From contig JAAYYE010000002.1 in assembly GCA_012515515.1 (NCBI GenBank), positions 1 through 20,743 of the forward strand: DNA of 20,743 nucleotides, read 5' to 3'. The notes below the pieces were generated by a model. The model saw nothing but the letters and a program-made list of their open reading frames with translations, was not told the DNA's origin and ran no database searches. Positions within the stretch are counted from its first letter, which is position 1. The number at the start of each line of letters is the position of its first letter. Below are positions 1 to 6,232 of this stretch, in pieces. This stretch comes from Minisyncoccota bacterium (GTDB lineage: Bacteria; Patescibacteria; Microgenomatia; UBA1400; PJMF01). A program made the translations under genes and the position numbers.

Positions 1-313
1 GCTCGATCACAGAGCCATTGTCAGTAACGCGAATATTTTCTAAATTGGTCGAGCTGACAATGATGCCGTATTTGCTAATAAAATATTCTGGACTTAAATT
101 ACGAATCGTAAATTTTTGCGTGACCAGAGTTTTGCCATTAGCATTGACTTGATAAGTGCTGTGGAGCTTGATACTAAAATATTGATCTTCATCAGCTGCC
201 ACAGCGGGATTTTTTCCAGCCAGCAAAAAATTACCAAGGAGTAAAAGACAGCTAAAAATTAATAGCCAGCTTTTTTTACGCAAAAATTTGATGATTAAAT
301 CAGCGATCTTCAT
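1..313 (-). CDS. Secreted or membrane-anchored protein, N-terminal 104 residues (possible transglutaminase-like family protein)
   Basis: The ATG is at 313-311 and the gene runs off the window's left edge, so only the N-terminus is visible. It starts with a basic stretch (KFLRKK), then a hydrophobic core at about residues 16-32, then an Ala-rich AVAAD sequence near residues 37-41 that looks like a signal peptidase I site. The exported part begins with a beta-strand-rich region containing 'YQVNANGKTLVTQKFTIRNLSPE'-like alternation (residues about 54-76) and 'NLENIRVTDNG' (about 91-101). N-terminal domains of this kind precede transglutaminase-like domains in many uncharacterised CPR membrane proteins, but the catalytic part is outside the window, so that assignment is a guess. 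It lies 28 nt downstream of uvrA. A promoter in the end of uvrA (TTGGCT, 18 nt, TACAAT) places the start codon 7 nt after the -10, suggesting independent, leaderless expression. No Shine-Dalgarno sequence is visible. Confidence 0.6.
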   Translation of the reverse strand, partial: MKIADLIIKFLRKKSWLLIFSCLLLLGNFLLAGKNPAVAADEDQYFSIKLHSTYQVNANGKTLVTQKFTIRNLSPEYFISKYGIIVSSTNLENIRVTDNGSVIE

Positions 314-320
314 TCATTTA

Positions 321-350
321 ATTGTAGCGGAAAATTTAGTTTCAAGCCAA
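321..350 (-). promoter_or_regulatory. Promoter for the secreted protein, inside the 3' end of uvrA
   Basis: On the minus strand TTGGCT (350-345) is followed after 18 nt by TACAAT (326-321). The ATG at 313 is 7 nt past the -10, so the predicted transcript is leaderless. The -35 overlaps the last codons of uvrA. Confidence 0.5.
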
Positions 351-3314
351 TTCTGCTTGTAGATATTTGGCAGTTAAGGAACGAGGGTGTTGGCTAATAG
401 TTTGAGGGGTACCACTAGCTATTACTTCCCCGCCCTGTTCACCTCCTTCTGGGCCAAGATCAATAATCCAATCAGCATTTTTAATGACATCTAAATTATG
501 TTCAATAACAATAACGGTGTTATCTTGCTTCACTAATTTATGTAAAACATTGAGGAGTTTTTGAATATCAGCGAAATGCAAACCAGTGGTGGGCTCATCT
601 AAGAGATAAAGGGTGTGGACATGACTCTTAATACTTAATTCTTTGGCCAATTTGACCCGTTGAGCTTCACCACCACTCAAGGTGGGGGCGCTTTGTCCGA
701 GTTTTAAATAACCCAGCCCAACATCTCGTAAAGTAGTTAATTTATGCCTAATCAATGAGTGATTTTTAAAGAATTGATAGGCTTCATCGATGCTGAGATC
801 TAAAACTTCAGCGATATTCTTTTCCTGATAATAAACTTCAAGGGTTTCTCTGTTATATCTTTTCCCATGACAAACATCACACTCAACATAAACATCAGGC
901 AAAAATTGCATTTCAATTTTAATTTGCCCCTCTCCCTGACAAGCTTCACAGCGCCCACCCTTAACATTAAAACTAAAGCGTCCAGCAGCATATGCCCGCA
1001 TTTGCGCATCTTTAGTACTGGCGAAAACTTGCCGAATATGATCGAAGGTTTTGGTGTAGGTAGCTGGGTTAGAGCGAGGCGTTTTACCAATAGGACTTTG
1101 GTCAATTAAACTCAAGCGCTTCACTTGGTTTGGAACAATTAATTGTTCAATTTTCGCCAGCTTGCCGTCAAAGCTCTTACCCAAATATTTAGCTAAATGA
1201 TTATGTAAAACATTGTCCAGTAAAGTTGATTTGCCAGAACCAGAAACACCGGTGATACAAGTTAAGGTGTTTAAGGGAAAATCAACATCGATGCTTTTTA
1301 GATTATGATGTTTGGCGCCTCTAAAAATAATTTTTGAGCGTTCAAATACACTGGCGACCGTTGTTTCTGGATCAACAAGTAGGCGTTGCTTATTTTTTTC
1401 TTGACGAGTAATTTGTTTTTTGCCAGACAAATATTGAGCGGTTAAACCCTGACTGTTAAGTAATTCTTGATAAGTGCCGGCAAAGACAATTTGTCCTCCG
1501 TCTTGACCTGCCAAAGGCCCAAAATCGACAATAAAATCAGCAGCCTGCATGATGTCGCGGTCATGTTCGACCACAATTACAGTGTTGCCTTTATCTCGCA
1601 AATCTTTCAAAGTGCTGATCAAGCGGTAATTATCACGCTGGTGTAAACCAATAGTTGGCTCATCTAAAATATACAGCACTCCTGTTAAACCTGTGCCAAT
1701 TTGAGAAGCTAGGCGAATTCGTTGAGCTTCTCCACCCGCTAAACTGCCTGCTTCTCGAGCAATAGTTAAATAATTTAAACCAACCGCATTTAAAAAATGT
1801 AAACGACTATTGATTTCTTTTAAAATTGAATCGGCAATAGTTAATTCTTTTTTACTAAGTGTTGTTTTTTGATTATTACTTAATTCATCAATCCATTTTA
1901 ATGATTGATCGATGGTCAATTGACTGATTTGCGCAATGTTTTTGCCGCCAATATGGACTGCTAAAGCCTCTTTTTTCAAACGAGCGCCCTGGCAAGTCGG
2001 ACAAGTTTCCTTATGCATAAATTGAGCTATTTCTTTACGAATAAAATCACTATCAGTTTCACCATAACGACGCTCTAAATTATGAATAAAGCCTTCAAAT
2101 TTTGTCTCAAAATTGGTTTTTTCGCCAAAGCGATTTTCTCCCATGACCTTATAAATTTTTTCACCACCATAAAGTAAAAGTTGCTGAAAAGTTTCATCCA
2201 TATCTTGCCAGGTAGTTTGTCGAAAATCATATTGAGCATCTTCCACTACCTGTTTGACTAAGCGTGAATACCAAGTGTCATGACTCATCATCCGAGCAAA
2301 GGGAATGATGGCTCCTTCACTTAAGGTTAATCCTGGGGCAATGATTTTCTGCGCATCGATTTTTAAAATTGATCCAAGGCCGTTACAGCTTTCGCAAGCT
2401 CCTTCTGGGGCATTAAAAGAAAATAAACGAGGTTCTAGTTCTTTTAAAGAAATCCCACAATCGCTACAAGCGAAATTTTCGCTGAATAATTGCTCGCTGA
2501 TATTTTTTGGTTTATCTGGGAAATCAAAGCCAGTATCATCAATCCAAGCCACAGTGACTAGACCATTGGCTAGACGCAAGGCATCTTCGACTGACTGGTT
2601 GAGGCGCGAGCGGAGCGAGCGCAATTCTTCTGTGTTTTTTAATTGTTCTTTGCTAAAGACAAAGCGGTCAATGACGACATCAACGCTGTGCTTGTTAGTT
2701 TTAATTAAGGTTAATGGTTCTGCTAAATTATAAATTTGCCCATCAATTTTGGCTCTTGAATAACCTTTTTTGACTAAATTTTGAAATAAGGCATCAAATT
2801 CACCTTTACGATTTTTTACTACTGGCGATAGCAACATCATTTTTTGCGGTAAACCAGCATTATTTTGCAAACGTATTGCTATTTGTTCTAGGATTTTATC
2901 AATGATTTGGTCGATACTTTGTGTGGCAATTTCTTGGCCACAATTTGGACAATGTGGGTGCCCTACCCTAGCAAATAGTAGTCTTAAATAATCATAAATT
3001 TCCGTAATCGTGCCTACGGTTGAGCGAGGATTATGCGAGGTGGTTTTTTGATCAATAGCTATGGCTGGTGACAAACCCTCAATTTGATCAACATCTGGTT
3101 TGCGCATGACACCTAAAAACTGCCGAGCATAGGAACTGAGCGACTCAACATAACGACGTTGACCCTCAGCATAGAGAGTGTCAAAAGCTAAGGAGCTTTT
3201 TCCTGAACCAGACAAACCTGTAAAAACGATTAATTTATTTTTTGGTAATGAAATATTAATGTTTTTTAGGTTGTGCTCACGAGCGCCGGTAATAGTAATT
3301 TCTGATTTAATCAT
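342..3314 (-). CDS. uvrA: Excinuclease ABC subunit A (UvrA)
   Basis: UvrA is the damage-sensing ABC ATPase of nucleotide excision repair. It dimerises, loads UvrB on lesions and then dissociates; it acts in the cytoplasm on DNA. The 990-residue product carries both nucleotide-binding modules. The first has Walker A GLSGSGKSS (33-41), signature LAGGEAQRIRLA (525-536) and Walker B with LYILDEPTIGLH (about 547-558). The second has Walker A GVSGSGKST (689-697), signature LSGGEAQRVKLA (879-890) and LYLLDEPTTGLH (about 902-913). Cysteine pairs for the zinc modules are visible at 122/125, 283/286, 307/310, 438/441 and 789/792 with 812/815, the last bracketing the conserved EMQFLPDVYV. It is somewhat longer than the roughly 940-residue E. 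coli protein. It lies 22 nt after uvrB on the same strand, so the two are probably co-transcribed. No Shine-Dalgarno sequence precedes the ATG. A TATAAT on the minus strand at 3341-3336, overlapping the uvrB stop, could be an internal promoter. Identity is essentially certain. Confidence 0.98.
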   Translation of the reverse strand: MIKSEITITGAREHNLKNINISLPKNKLIVFTGLSGSGKSSLAFDTLYAEGQRRYVESLSSYARQFLGVMRKPDVDQIEGLSPAIAIDQKTTSHNPRSTVGTITEIYDYLRLLFARVGHPHCPNCGQEIATQSIDQIIDKILEQIAIRLQNNAGLPQKMMLLSPVVKNRKGEFDALFQNLVKKGYSRAKIDGQIYNLAEPLTLIKTNKHSVDVVIDRFVFSKEQLKNTEELRSLRSRLNQSVEDALRLANGLVTVAWIDDTGFDFPDKPKNISEQLFSENFACSDCGISLKELEPRLFSFNAPEGACESCNGLGSILKIDAQKIIAPGLTLSEGAIIPFARMMSHDTWYSRLVKQVVEDAQYDFRQTTWQDMDETFQQLLLYGGEKIYKVMGENRFGEKTNFETKFEGFIHNLERRYGETDSDFIRKEIAQFMHKETCPTCQGARLKKEALAVHIGGKNIAQISQLTIDQSLKWIDELSNNQKTTLSKKELTIADSILKEINSRLHFLNAVGLNYLTIAREAGSLAGGEAQRIRLASQIGTGLTGVLYILDEPTIGLHQRDNYRLISTLKDLRDKGNTVIVVEHDRDIMQAADFIVDFGPLAGQDGGQIVFAGTYQELLNSQGLTAQYLSGKKQITRQEKNKQRLLVDPETTVASVFERSKIIFRGAKHHNLKSIDVDFPLNTLTCITGVSGSGKSTLLDNVLHNHLAKYLGKSFDGKLAKIEQLIVPNQVKRLSLIDQSPIGKTPRSNPATYTKTFDHIRQVFASTKDAQMRAYAAGRFSFNVKGGRCEACQGEGQIKIEMQFLPDVYVECDVCHGKRYNRETLEVYYQEKNIAEVLDLSIDEAYQFFKNHSLIRHKLTTLRDVGLGYLKLGQSAPTLSGGEAQRVKLAKELSIKSHVHTLYLLDEPTTGLHFADIQKLLNVLHKLVKQDNTVIVIEHNLDVIKNADWIIDLGPEGGEQGGEVIASGTPQTISQHPRSLTAKYLQAELA

Positions 3315-3335
3315 TTTTGTTTTTGTTTTATGGGC

Positions 3336-3341
3336 ATTATA
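3336..3341 (-). promoter_or_regulatory. Possible internal -10 element for uvrA
   Basis: A perfect TATAAT on the minus strand overlaps the uvrB stop codon and lies 21 nt before the uvrA ATG. No convincing -35 is present at 16-18 nt, so this is only a candidate. Confidence 0.3.
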
Positions 3342-5463
3342 TTAATTTCAATTCAGCTATTTTGTCCCGAATAATTGCTGCTAATTCAAAGTCTAAATCT
3401 CTCGCTGCTTTATTCATTTGTAGACGCAGTTGTTTAACTAATTTAACTCTTTCTTCGGGGGTTAATTCTTCACTTTTAATGGCAGTTAAATTCAGTTTTT
3501 GATGTTTATTAATTTGTAAATAAATGGCTTTTTTATTTTGGTTTTTTTGTGTTCTATTTAGCTCTTTTTGCCATTCGTTTCCGTCTTTTTCTCTTTGCAG
3601 TAATTTACTTCTAATGGGCTTATTGATACTGGTCGGATTAATCTGATGTTGCTGATTATAATTGATTTGTTTTTGTCTGCGCCGCGCTGTTTCATCAATG
3701 GCCTTTTGCATAGATTGAGTAACAGTGTCAGCATATAAAATTGCCAAACCATTAATGTGACGCGCGGCTCTACCAATGGTTTGAATTAAGGCAATATCGT
3801 TTCTTAAAAAACCTTCTTTGTCGGCATCTAAAATACCAATTAAACTAACTTCGGGCAAATCCAAACCTTCCCGTAATAAATTAATCCCGACTAAAACGTC
3901 ATATTTACCACTGCGCAAATCGTCCAAAATATCATTGCGATCAAGGGTATTAATATCAGAGTGTAAGTAAGCAACTTTGGGCAATTGCTTGGTTTTTTTT
4001 GCCAAGAGTTTATTTATTTTTTCTGGGTCATTTAAATAATCAGTTAGCGCTTCTGCCATTTTTTTGGTGAGCGTGGTGACTAAAGCTCTCTCACCAATTG
4101 CCACTCTTTTTACAATTTCTTTAATTAAATCTTCAATTTGATTTTGGCTAGGTCTAACTTCCACTTGTGGATCGATGAGGCCCGTTGGTCTGATTAATTG
4201 CTCGACCACTTCGCCTTGACTTTGATTGATTTCCCAAGGTTTTGGCGTGGCTGACAGATAAATCGTTTGCTGCTGTCTCGCTAAAAACTCCGTAAAATTC
4301 AGCGGCCGATTGTCCATGGCGCTCGGCAGGCGAAAACCATATTCAATTAAGGTTTCTTTACGAGATCGATCACCAAAAAACATGCCTTTGATTTGCGGAA
4401 TTGTCATATGACTCTCATCGATAACCGTCATAAAAGATGCTTTGTTGAATTTTTTTTGATTAAAAATTAAATAATCAATCAAAGTGTAAGGCGCTTCTCC
4501 TGCCTGGCGACCGTCAAAATACCGAGAATAATTTTCAATTCCATTCACAAAACCAAATTCTTCAATTCTTTCTAAATCGTAATTAACTTTTTGTTGTAAG
4601 CGATAAGCTTCCAGCGTTTTGCCCACTGCACTCAATTCTTTGACTCGTTGGCTAGTGTCTTGACGAATTTCTTGTAGAGCTTTTTTTTGACTGCGAGGAT
4701 CTAAGAGATAATGTTTGGCTGGATAAATGACGAAATGTGTTTGTTTTTTTTCGCCTGGTTTTAAGGGAATTTTTTGACCAGAAATTGGATCAATTTCTTC
4801 AATTTGGGTAATTTGATTATTTAAAGTGTCAATTTTGATGGCTTTATCACTATAAGCTGGCCAGAGTTGAATAGTGTCTCCTCGCAGTCGGTAGCTACCT
4901 CGCTCAAAATCAGTGCTAGTGCGTTTATATTGTAAGTTGCTTAATTGCAATAATAAGGTTTTGCGTTCAATGACTTCTCCCTCAACAATTTCTAAAATAA
5001 AACGGCCATATTCGACTGGTGAACCCAAGTTATAGATGCAAGATACCGAAGCGACGACAATATTATCAGGTCTAGTTAATAAATTAGTGGTGGCAGCTAG
5101 ACGCAATTTATCAATTTCGTCATTGATCATCGCTTCTTTTTCAATATAGGTATCACTGCTGGGTAAATAAGCTTCTGGCTGGTAATAGTCATAATAAGAA
5201 ACAAAGTAAGAGACCGCATTTTTGGGGAAAAAATCACGCAACTCTTGATAAAGTTGAGCTGCTAGGGTTTTATTATGAGCAATGACCAGAGTTGGTCGCT
5301 GAGTGCGTTCAATAACTTTGGCGACAGTAAAAGTTTTTCCAGAACCAGTGACGCCTAAAAGCACTTGGTTTTTTTTATTTTCTTCAATTCCCCTACTCAA
5401 TTGCTCAATGGCTTGAGGTTGATCTCCAGTGGCTTGGTATTTGGCTTCTAATTTAAATTTCAT
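3337..5463 (-). CDS. uvrB: Excinuclease ABC subunit B (UvrB)
   Basis: UvrB is the damage-verification helicase-like subunit that receives DNA from UvrA and recruits UvrC for incision. The 708-residue product has Walker A GVTGSGKT (37-44), the beta-hairpin/flap segment with YYDYYQPEAY (about 90-99) followed by the IEKEAMINDEIDKLRL block, the DESH Walker B box (349-352) with MTIPQIKGMFFGDRSRK after it, SATP (404-407), and helicase motif VI in QTIGRAAR (561-568). The C-terminal UVR motif that contacts UvrC is at about 672-706 (ERVKLVKQL through DFELAAIIRDKI). Length is normal for the family. It is the first gene of the minus-strand repair cluster. The ATG has no Shine-Dalgarno sequence. A TATAAT lies about 32 nt upstream and is overlapped by an AATGG-N8-CCATT inverted repeat. 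uvrC is not in the window. Confidence 0.98.
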   Translation of the reverse strand: MKFKLEAKYQATGDQPQAIEQLSRGIEENKKNQVLLGVTGSGKTFTVAKVIERTQRPTLVIAHNKTLAAQLYQELRDFFPKNAVSYFVSYYDYYQPEAYLPSSDTYIEKEAMINDEIDKLRLAATTNLLTRPDNIVVASVSCIYNLGSPVEYGRFILEIVEGEVIERKTLLLQLSNLQYKRTSTDFERGSYRLRGDTIQLWPAYSDKAIKIDTLNNQITQIEEIDPISGQKIPLKPGEKKQTHFVIYPAKHYLLDPRSQKKALQEIRQDTSQRVKELSAVGKTLEAYRLQQKVNYDLERIEEFGFVNGIENYSRYFDGRQAGEAPYTLIDYLIFNQKKFNKASFMTVIDESHMTIPQIKGMFFGDRSRKETLIEYGFRLPSAMDNRPLNFTEFLARQQQTIYLSATPKPWEINQSQGEVVEQLIRPTGLIDPQVEVRPSQNQIEDLIKEIVKRVAIGERALVTTLTKKMAEALTDYLNDPEKINKLLAKKTKQLPKVAYLHSDINTLDRNDILDDLRSGKYDVLVGINLLREGLDLPEVSLIGILDADKEGFLRNDIALIQTIGRAARHINGLAILYADTVTQSMQKAIDETARRRQKQINYNQQHQINPTSINKPIRSKLLQREKDGNEWQKELNRTQKNQNKKAIYLQINKHQKLNLTAIKSEELTPEERVKLVKQLRLQMNKAARDLDFELAAIIRDKIAELKLI

Positions 5464-5480
5464 TTTAAAAATTTTTCAAA

Positions 5481-5501
5481 AATGGTTAACCTTCCATTAT
5501 A
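5481..5501 (-). promoter_or_regulatory. uvrB promoter -10 with overlapping inverted repeat
   Basis: On the minus strand TATAAT (5501-5496) lies upstream of uvrB, giving a leader of about 27 nt; no good -35 is visible. The inverted repeat AATGG (5481-5485), 8 nt, CCATT (5494-5498) with GGTTAACC (5484-5491) in its centre overlaps the -10. It could be an operator for a damage-response repressor, but it is not a standard LexA box. Confidence 0.35.
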
Positions 5502-5571
5502 CCTTATCGGAGAAGGCTTTTAATGCCTCGACCAGGATTGAGTTTCTCTAATTTGATTCGTTTAATCTAAT

Positions 5572-5600
5572 TTGTTTAATAATGGGGCTTTTAGTATAAT
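5572..5600 (+). promoter_or_regulatory. Promoter for the tRNA-Arg/tRNA-His region
   Basis: TTGTTT (5572-5577), a 17-nt spacer, and TATAAT (5595-5600). The expected start is about 35 nt before the tRNA-Arg 5' end. Confidence 0.6.
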
Positions 5601-5641
5601 GCATTTGTTTGATGTCCAGAAGTGATTTCTTGACTAGTTAA

Positions 5642-5715
5642 GCGTCGGTAGCTCAGCTGGATAGAGCAACTGCCTTCTAAGCAGTAGGTCGTGGGTTCGA
5701 ATCCCGCCCGACGTA
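5642..5715 (+). tRNA. tRNA-Arg(UCU), reads AGA/AGG
   Basis: A full cloverleaf can be folded. Acceptor arm GCGTCGG/CCGACGT (5642-5648 with 5708-5714), D arm GCTC/GAGC (5651-5654, 5664-5667), anticodon arm ACTGC/GCAGT (5669-5673, 5681-5685) with loop CTTCTAA and anticodon TCT at 5676-5678, T arm GTGGG/CCCGC with loop TTCGAAT. The discriminator is A5715 and the CCA end is not encoded (CAC follows). The first acceptor pair is G1.U72, an unusual wobble. It serves AGA codons, which dominate the nearby trpB. Confidence 0.96.
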
Positions 5716-5721
5716 CACCTT

Positions 5722-5730
5722 TGTTATAAT
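5722..5730 (+). promoter_or_regulatory. Extended -10 promoter between the tRNAs
   Basis: TGTTATAAT is a perfect extended -10 in the 29-nt gap between the two tRNA genes, 15 nt before the tRNA-His. No clear -35 is visible (that position lies in tRNA-Arg). It may give tRNA-His and the following small gene their own start. Confidence 0.5.
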
Positions 5731-5744
5731 ACAAAGTTAAAATC

Positions 5745-5822
5745 GGTGGCTGTAGCTCAGTTGGTTAGAGCGCCGCTCTGTGAAAGCGGAGGTCGCGGGT
5801 TCAAGTCTCGTCAGCCACCCCA
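5745..5822 (+). tRNA. tRNA-His(GUG)
   Basis: Cloverleaf: acceptor GTGGCTG/CAGCCAC (5746-5752, 5812-5818), D arm GCTC/GAGC, anticodon arm CCGCT/AGCGG (5773-5777, 5785-5789) with loop CTGTGAA and anticodon GTG at 5780-5782, T arm GCGGG/CTCGT with loop TTCAAGT and two G.U pairs. G5745 is the extra G-1 characteristic of tRNA-His and faces C73 at 5819. CCA is encoded (5820-5822), unlike the preceding tRNA-Arg. A protein start codon lies 4 nt after the CCA, so the tRNA and a small mRNA appear to share a transcript. Confidence 0.97.
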
Positions 5823-5826
5823 GAAT

Positions 5827-6084
5827 ATGACAAAAATCACTTACACAGTTGGTTCGGAAACTGCTAGTATTTTCTGGGGAATTGCTGAAGAATTTTCAGA
5901 ATTAAGAGGTAAAACTTTCTTGCTGAACGAAATGGCAGCAGCTCAGCTTACCGAACTCGAAGATATTTCCTTGACTGCAAAAATTTTACTATCTGCTGTA
6001 GCAGGAGCTGTCATTCAACATTTGATGGATAAAAATATTGATCCAGAATTAATTTTTAGTAGCGGTAGTTTTGTTGTTGAATAA
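5827..6084 (+). CDS. Small orphan protein (85 aa) fused transcriptionally to tRNA-His
   Basis: I do not recognise this family. The 85-residue product begins MTKITYTVG, is acidic, and appears to be beta-strand followed by helices (helix-like stretches at about 13-27, 33-47 and 49-68), ending in SSGSFVVE. It has no membrane segment, signal peptide or cysteine. Its codon use resembles a real gene rather than noise. The frame stays open upstream through the tRNA-His gene, but that upstream part is a read-through of the tRNA, so the ATG at 5827 is the sensible start. No Shine-Dalgarno sequence is possible because the tRNA 3' end is immediately upstream. If the tRNA is released at its CCA, the mRNA would start 4 nt before the ATG, practically leaderless. 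The -35 of the trp leader promoter lies in its last codons. Confidence 0.6.
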   Translation: MTKITYTVGSETASIFWGIAEEFSELRGKTFLLNEMAAAQLTELEDISLTAKILLSAVAGAVIQHLMDKNIDPELIFSSGSFVVE

Positions 6085-6099
6085 AATATGAGATATAAT
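6071..6099 (+). promoter_or_regulatory. trp leader promoter
   Basis: TTGTTG (6071-6076), exactly 17 nt, then perfect TATAAT (6094-6099). The expected transcription start, 7 nt after the -10, is A6106, the first base of the leader-peptide ATG. The -35 overlaps the last codons of the preceding 85-aa gene. Confidence 0.75.
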
Positions 6100-6105
6100 A
6101 ACTTC

Positions 6106-6168
6106 ATGCATAACAACAAGTCCCTAGCGATTAGTTTTGTTAATGCTACCTTTACTTGGTGGGCTTAG
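6106..6168 (+). CDS. trpL: Tryptophan leader peptide (20 aa, tandem Trp codons)
   Basis: A 20-codon ORF starts at the predicted transcription start and ends at TAG 6166-6168. It begins MHNNKSLA and ends NATFTWWA, with UGG UGG at 6157-6162, codons 18-19. Trp is the rarest residue, and two in tandem two codons before the stop, 64 nt upstream of a tryptophan synthase gene, is the hallmark of a ribosome-mediated attenuation leader. There is no ribosome binding site, so initiation would be leaderless. The Trp codons are part of the 5' arm of a terminator-like hairpin, so a ribosome paused for lack of Trp-tRNA would sit directly on the hairpin and prevent it forming. The family role (sensing charged tRNA-Trp) is established for E. 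coli trpL; its application here is an inference from position and sequence. The symbol is used by analogy. Confidence 0.75.
   Translation: MHNNKSLAISFVNATFTWWA
6118..6166 (+). promoter_or_regulatory. Possible antiterminator pairing in the trp leader
   Basis: AAGtCCC (6118-6124) can pair with GGGCTT (6161-6166) with one bulged T, giving six pairs that compete with the terminator's 5' arm. It is a weak helix and may be fortuitous. Confidence 0.25.
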
Positions 6169-6186
6169 CCCTACTATATTTTTTTT
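6157..6186 (+). terminator. trp attenuator (intrinsic terminator inside the leader ORF)
   Basis: TTGGTGGGC... pairs with ...GCCC(T)ACTA: GGGC/GCCC (6161-6164, 6168-6171) around a TTA loop, extended after a bulged T6172 by T6160-A6173, G6159-C6174, G6158.T6175 and T6157-A6176. TAT and then seven more T follow to 6186. Both Trp codons are in the 5' arm and the stop codon spans the loop. It lies 46 nt before trpB. Confidence 0.65.
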
Positions 6187-6232
6187 CCAATTAAACTTTT
6201 AATATTATTTTTTTTAAAATAGATTTTTTATT

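Noticed and set aside
867..1109. Plus-strand open frame and similar antisense frames in uvrA, trpB and pyk
   Set aside because: They are opposite-strand shadows of conserved genes with no ribosome site or recognisable product.
5746..5826. An open frame starting inside tRNA-His (MAVAQLVRAP...)
   Set aside because: This peptide is the translation of the tRNA itself, a known spurious-protein pattern. The real start of the downstream gene is the ATG at 5827.
6085..6232. T-box riboswitch before trpB
   Set aside because: The leader before trpB is about 127 nt and lacks the T-box sequence and specifier-loop architecture; the leader-peptide explanation fits better.
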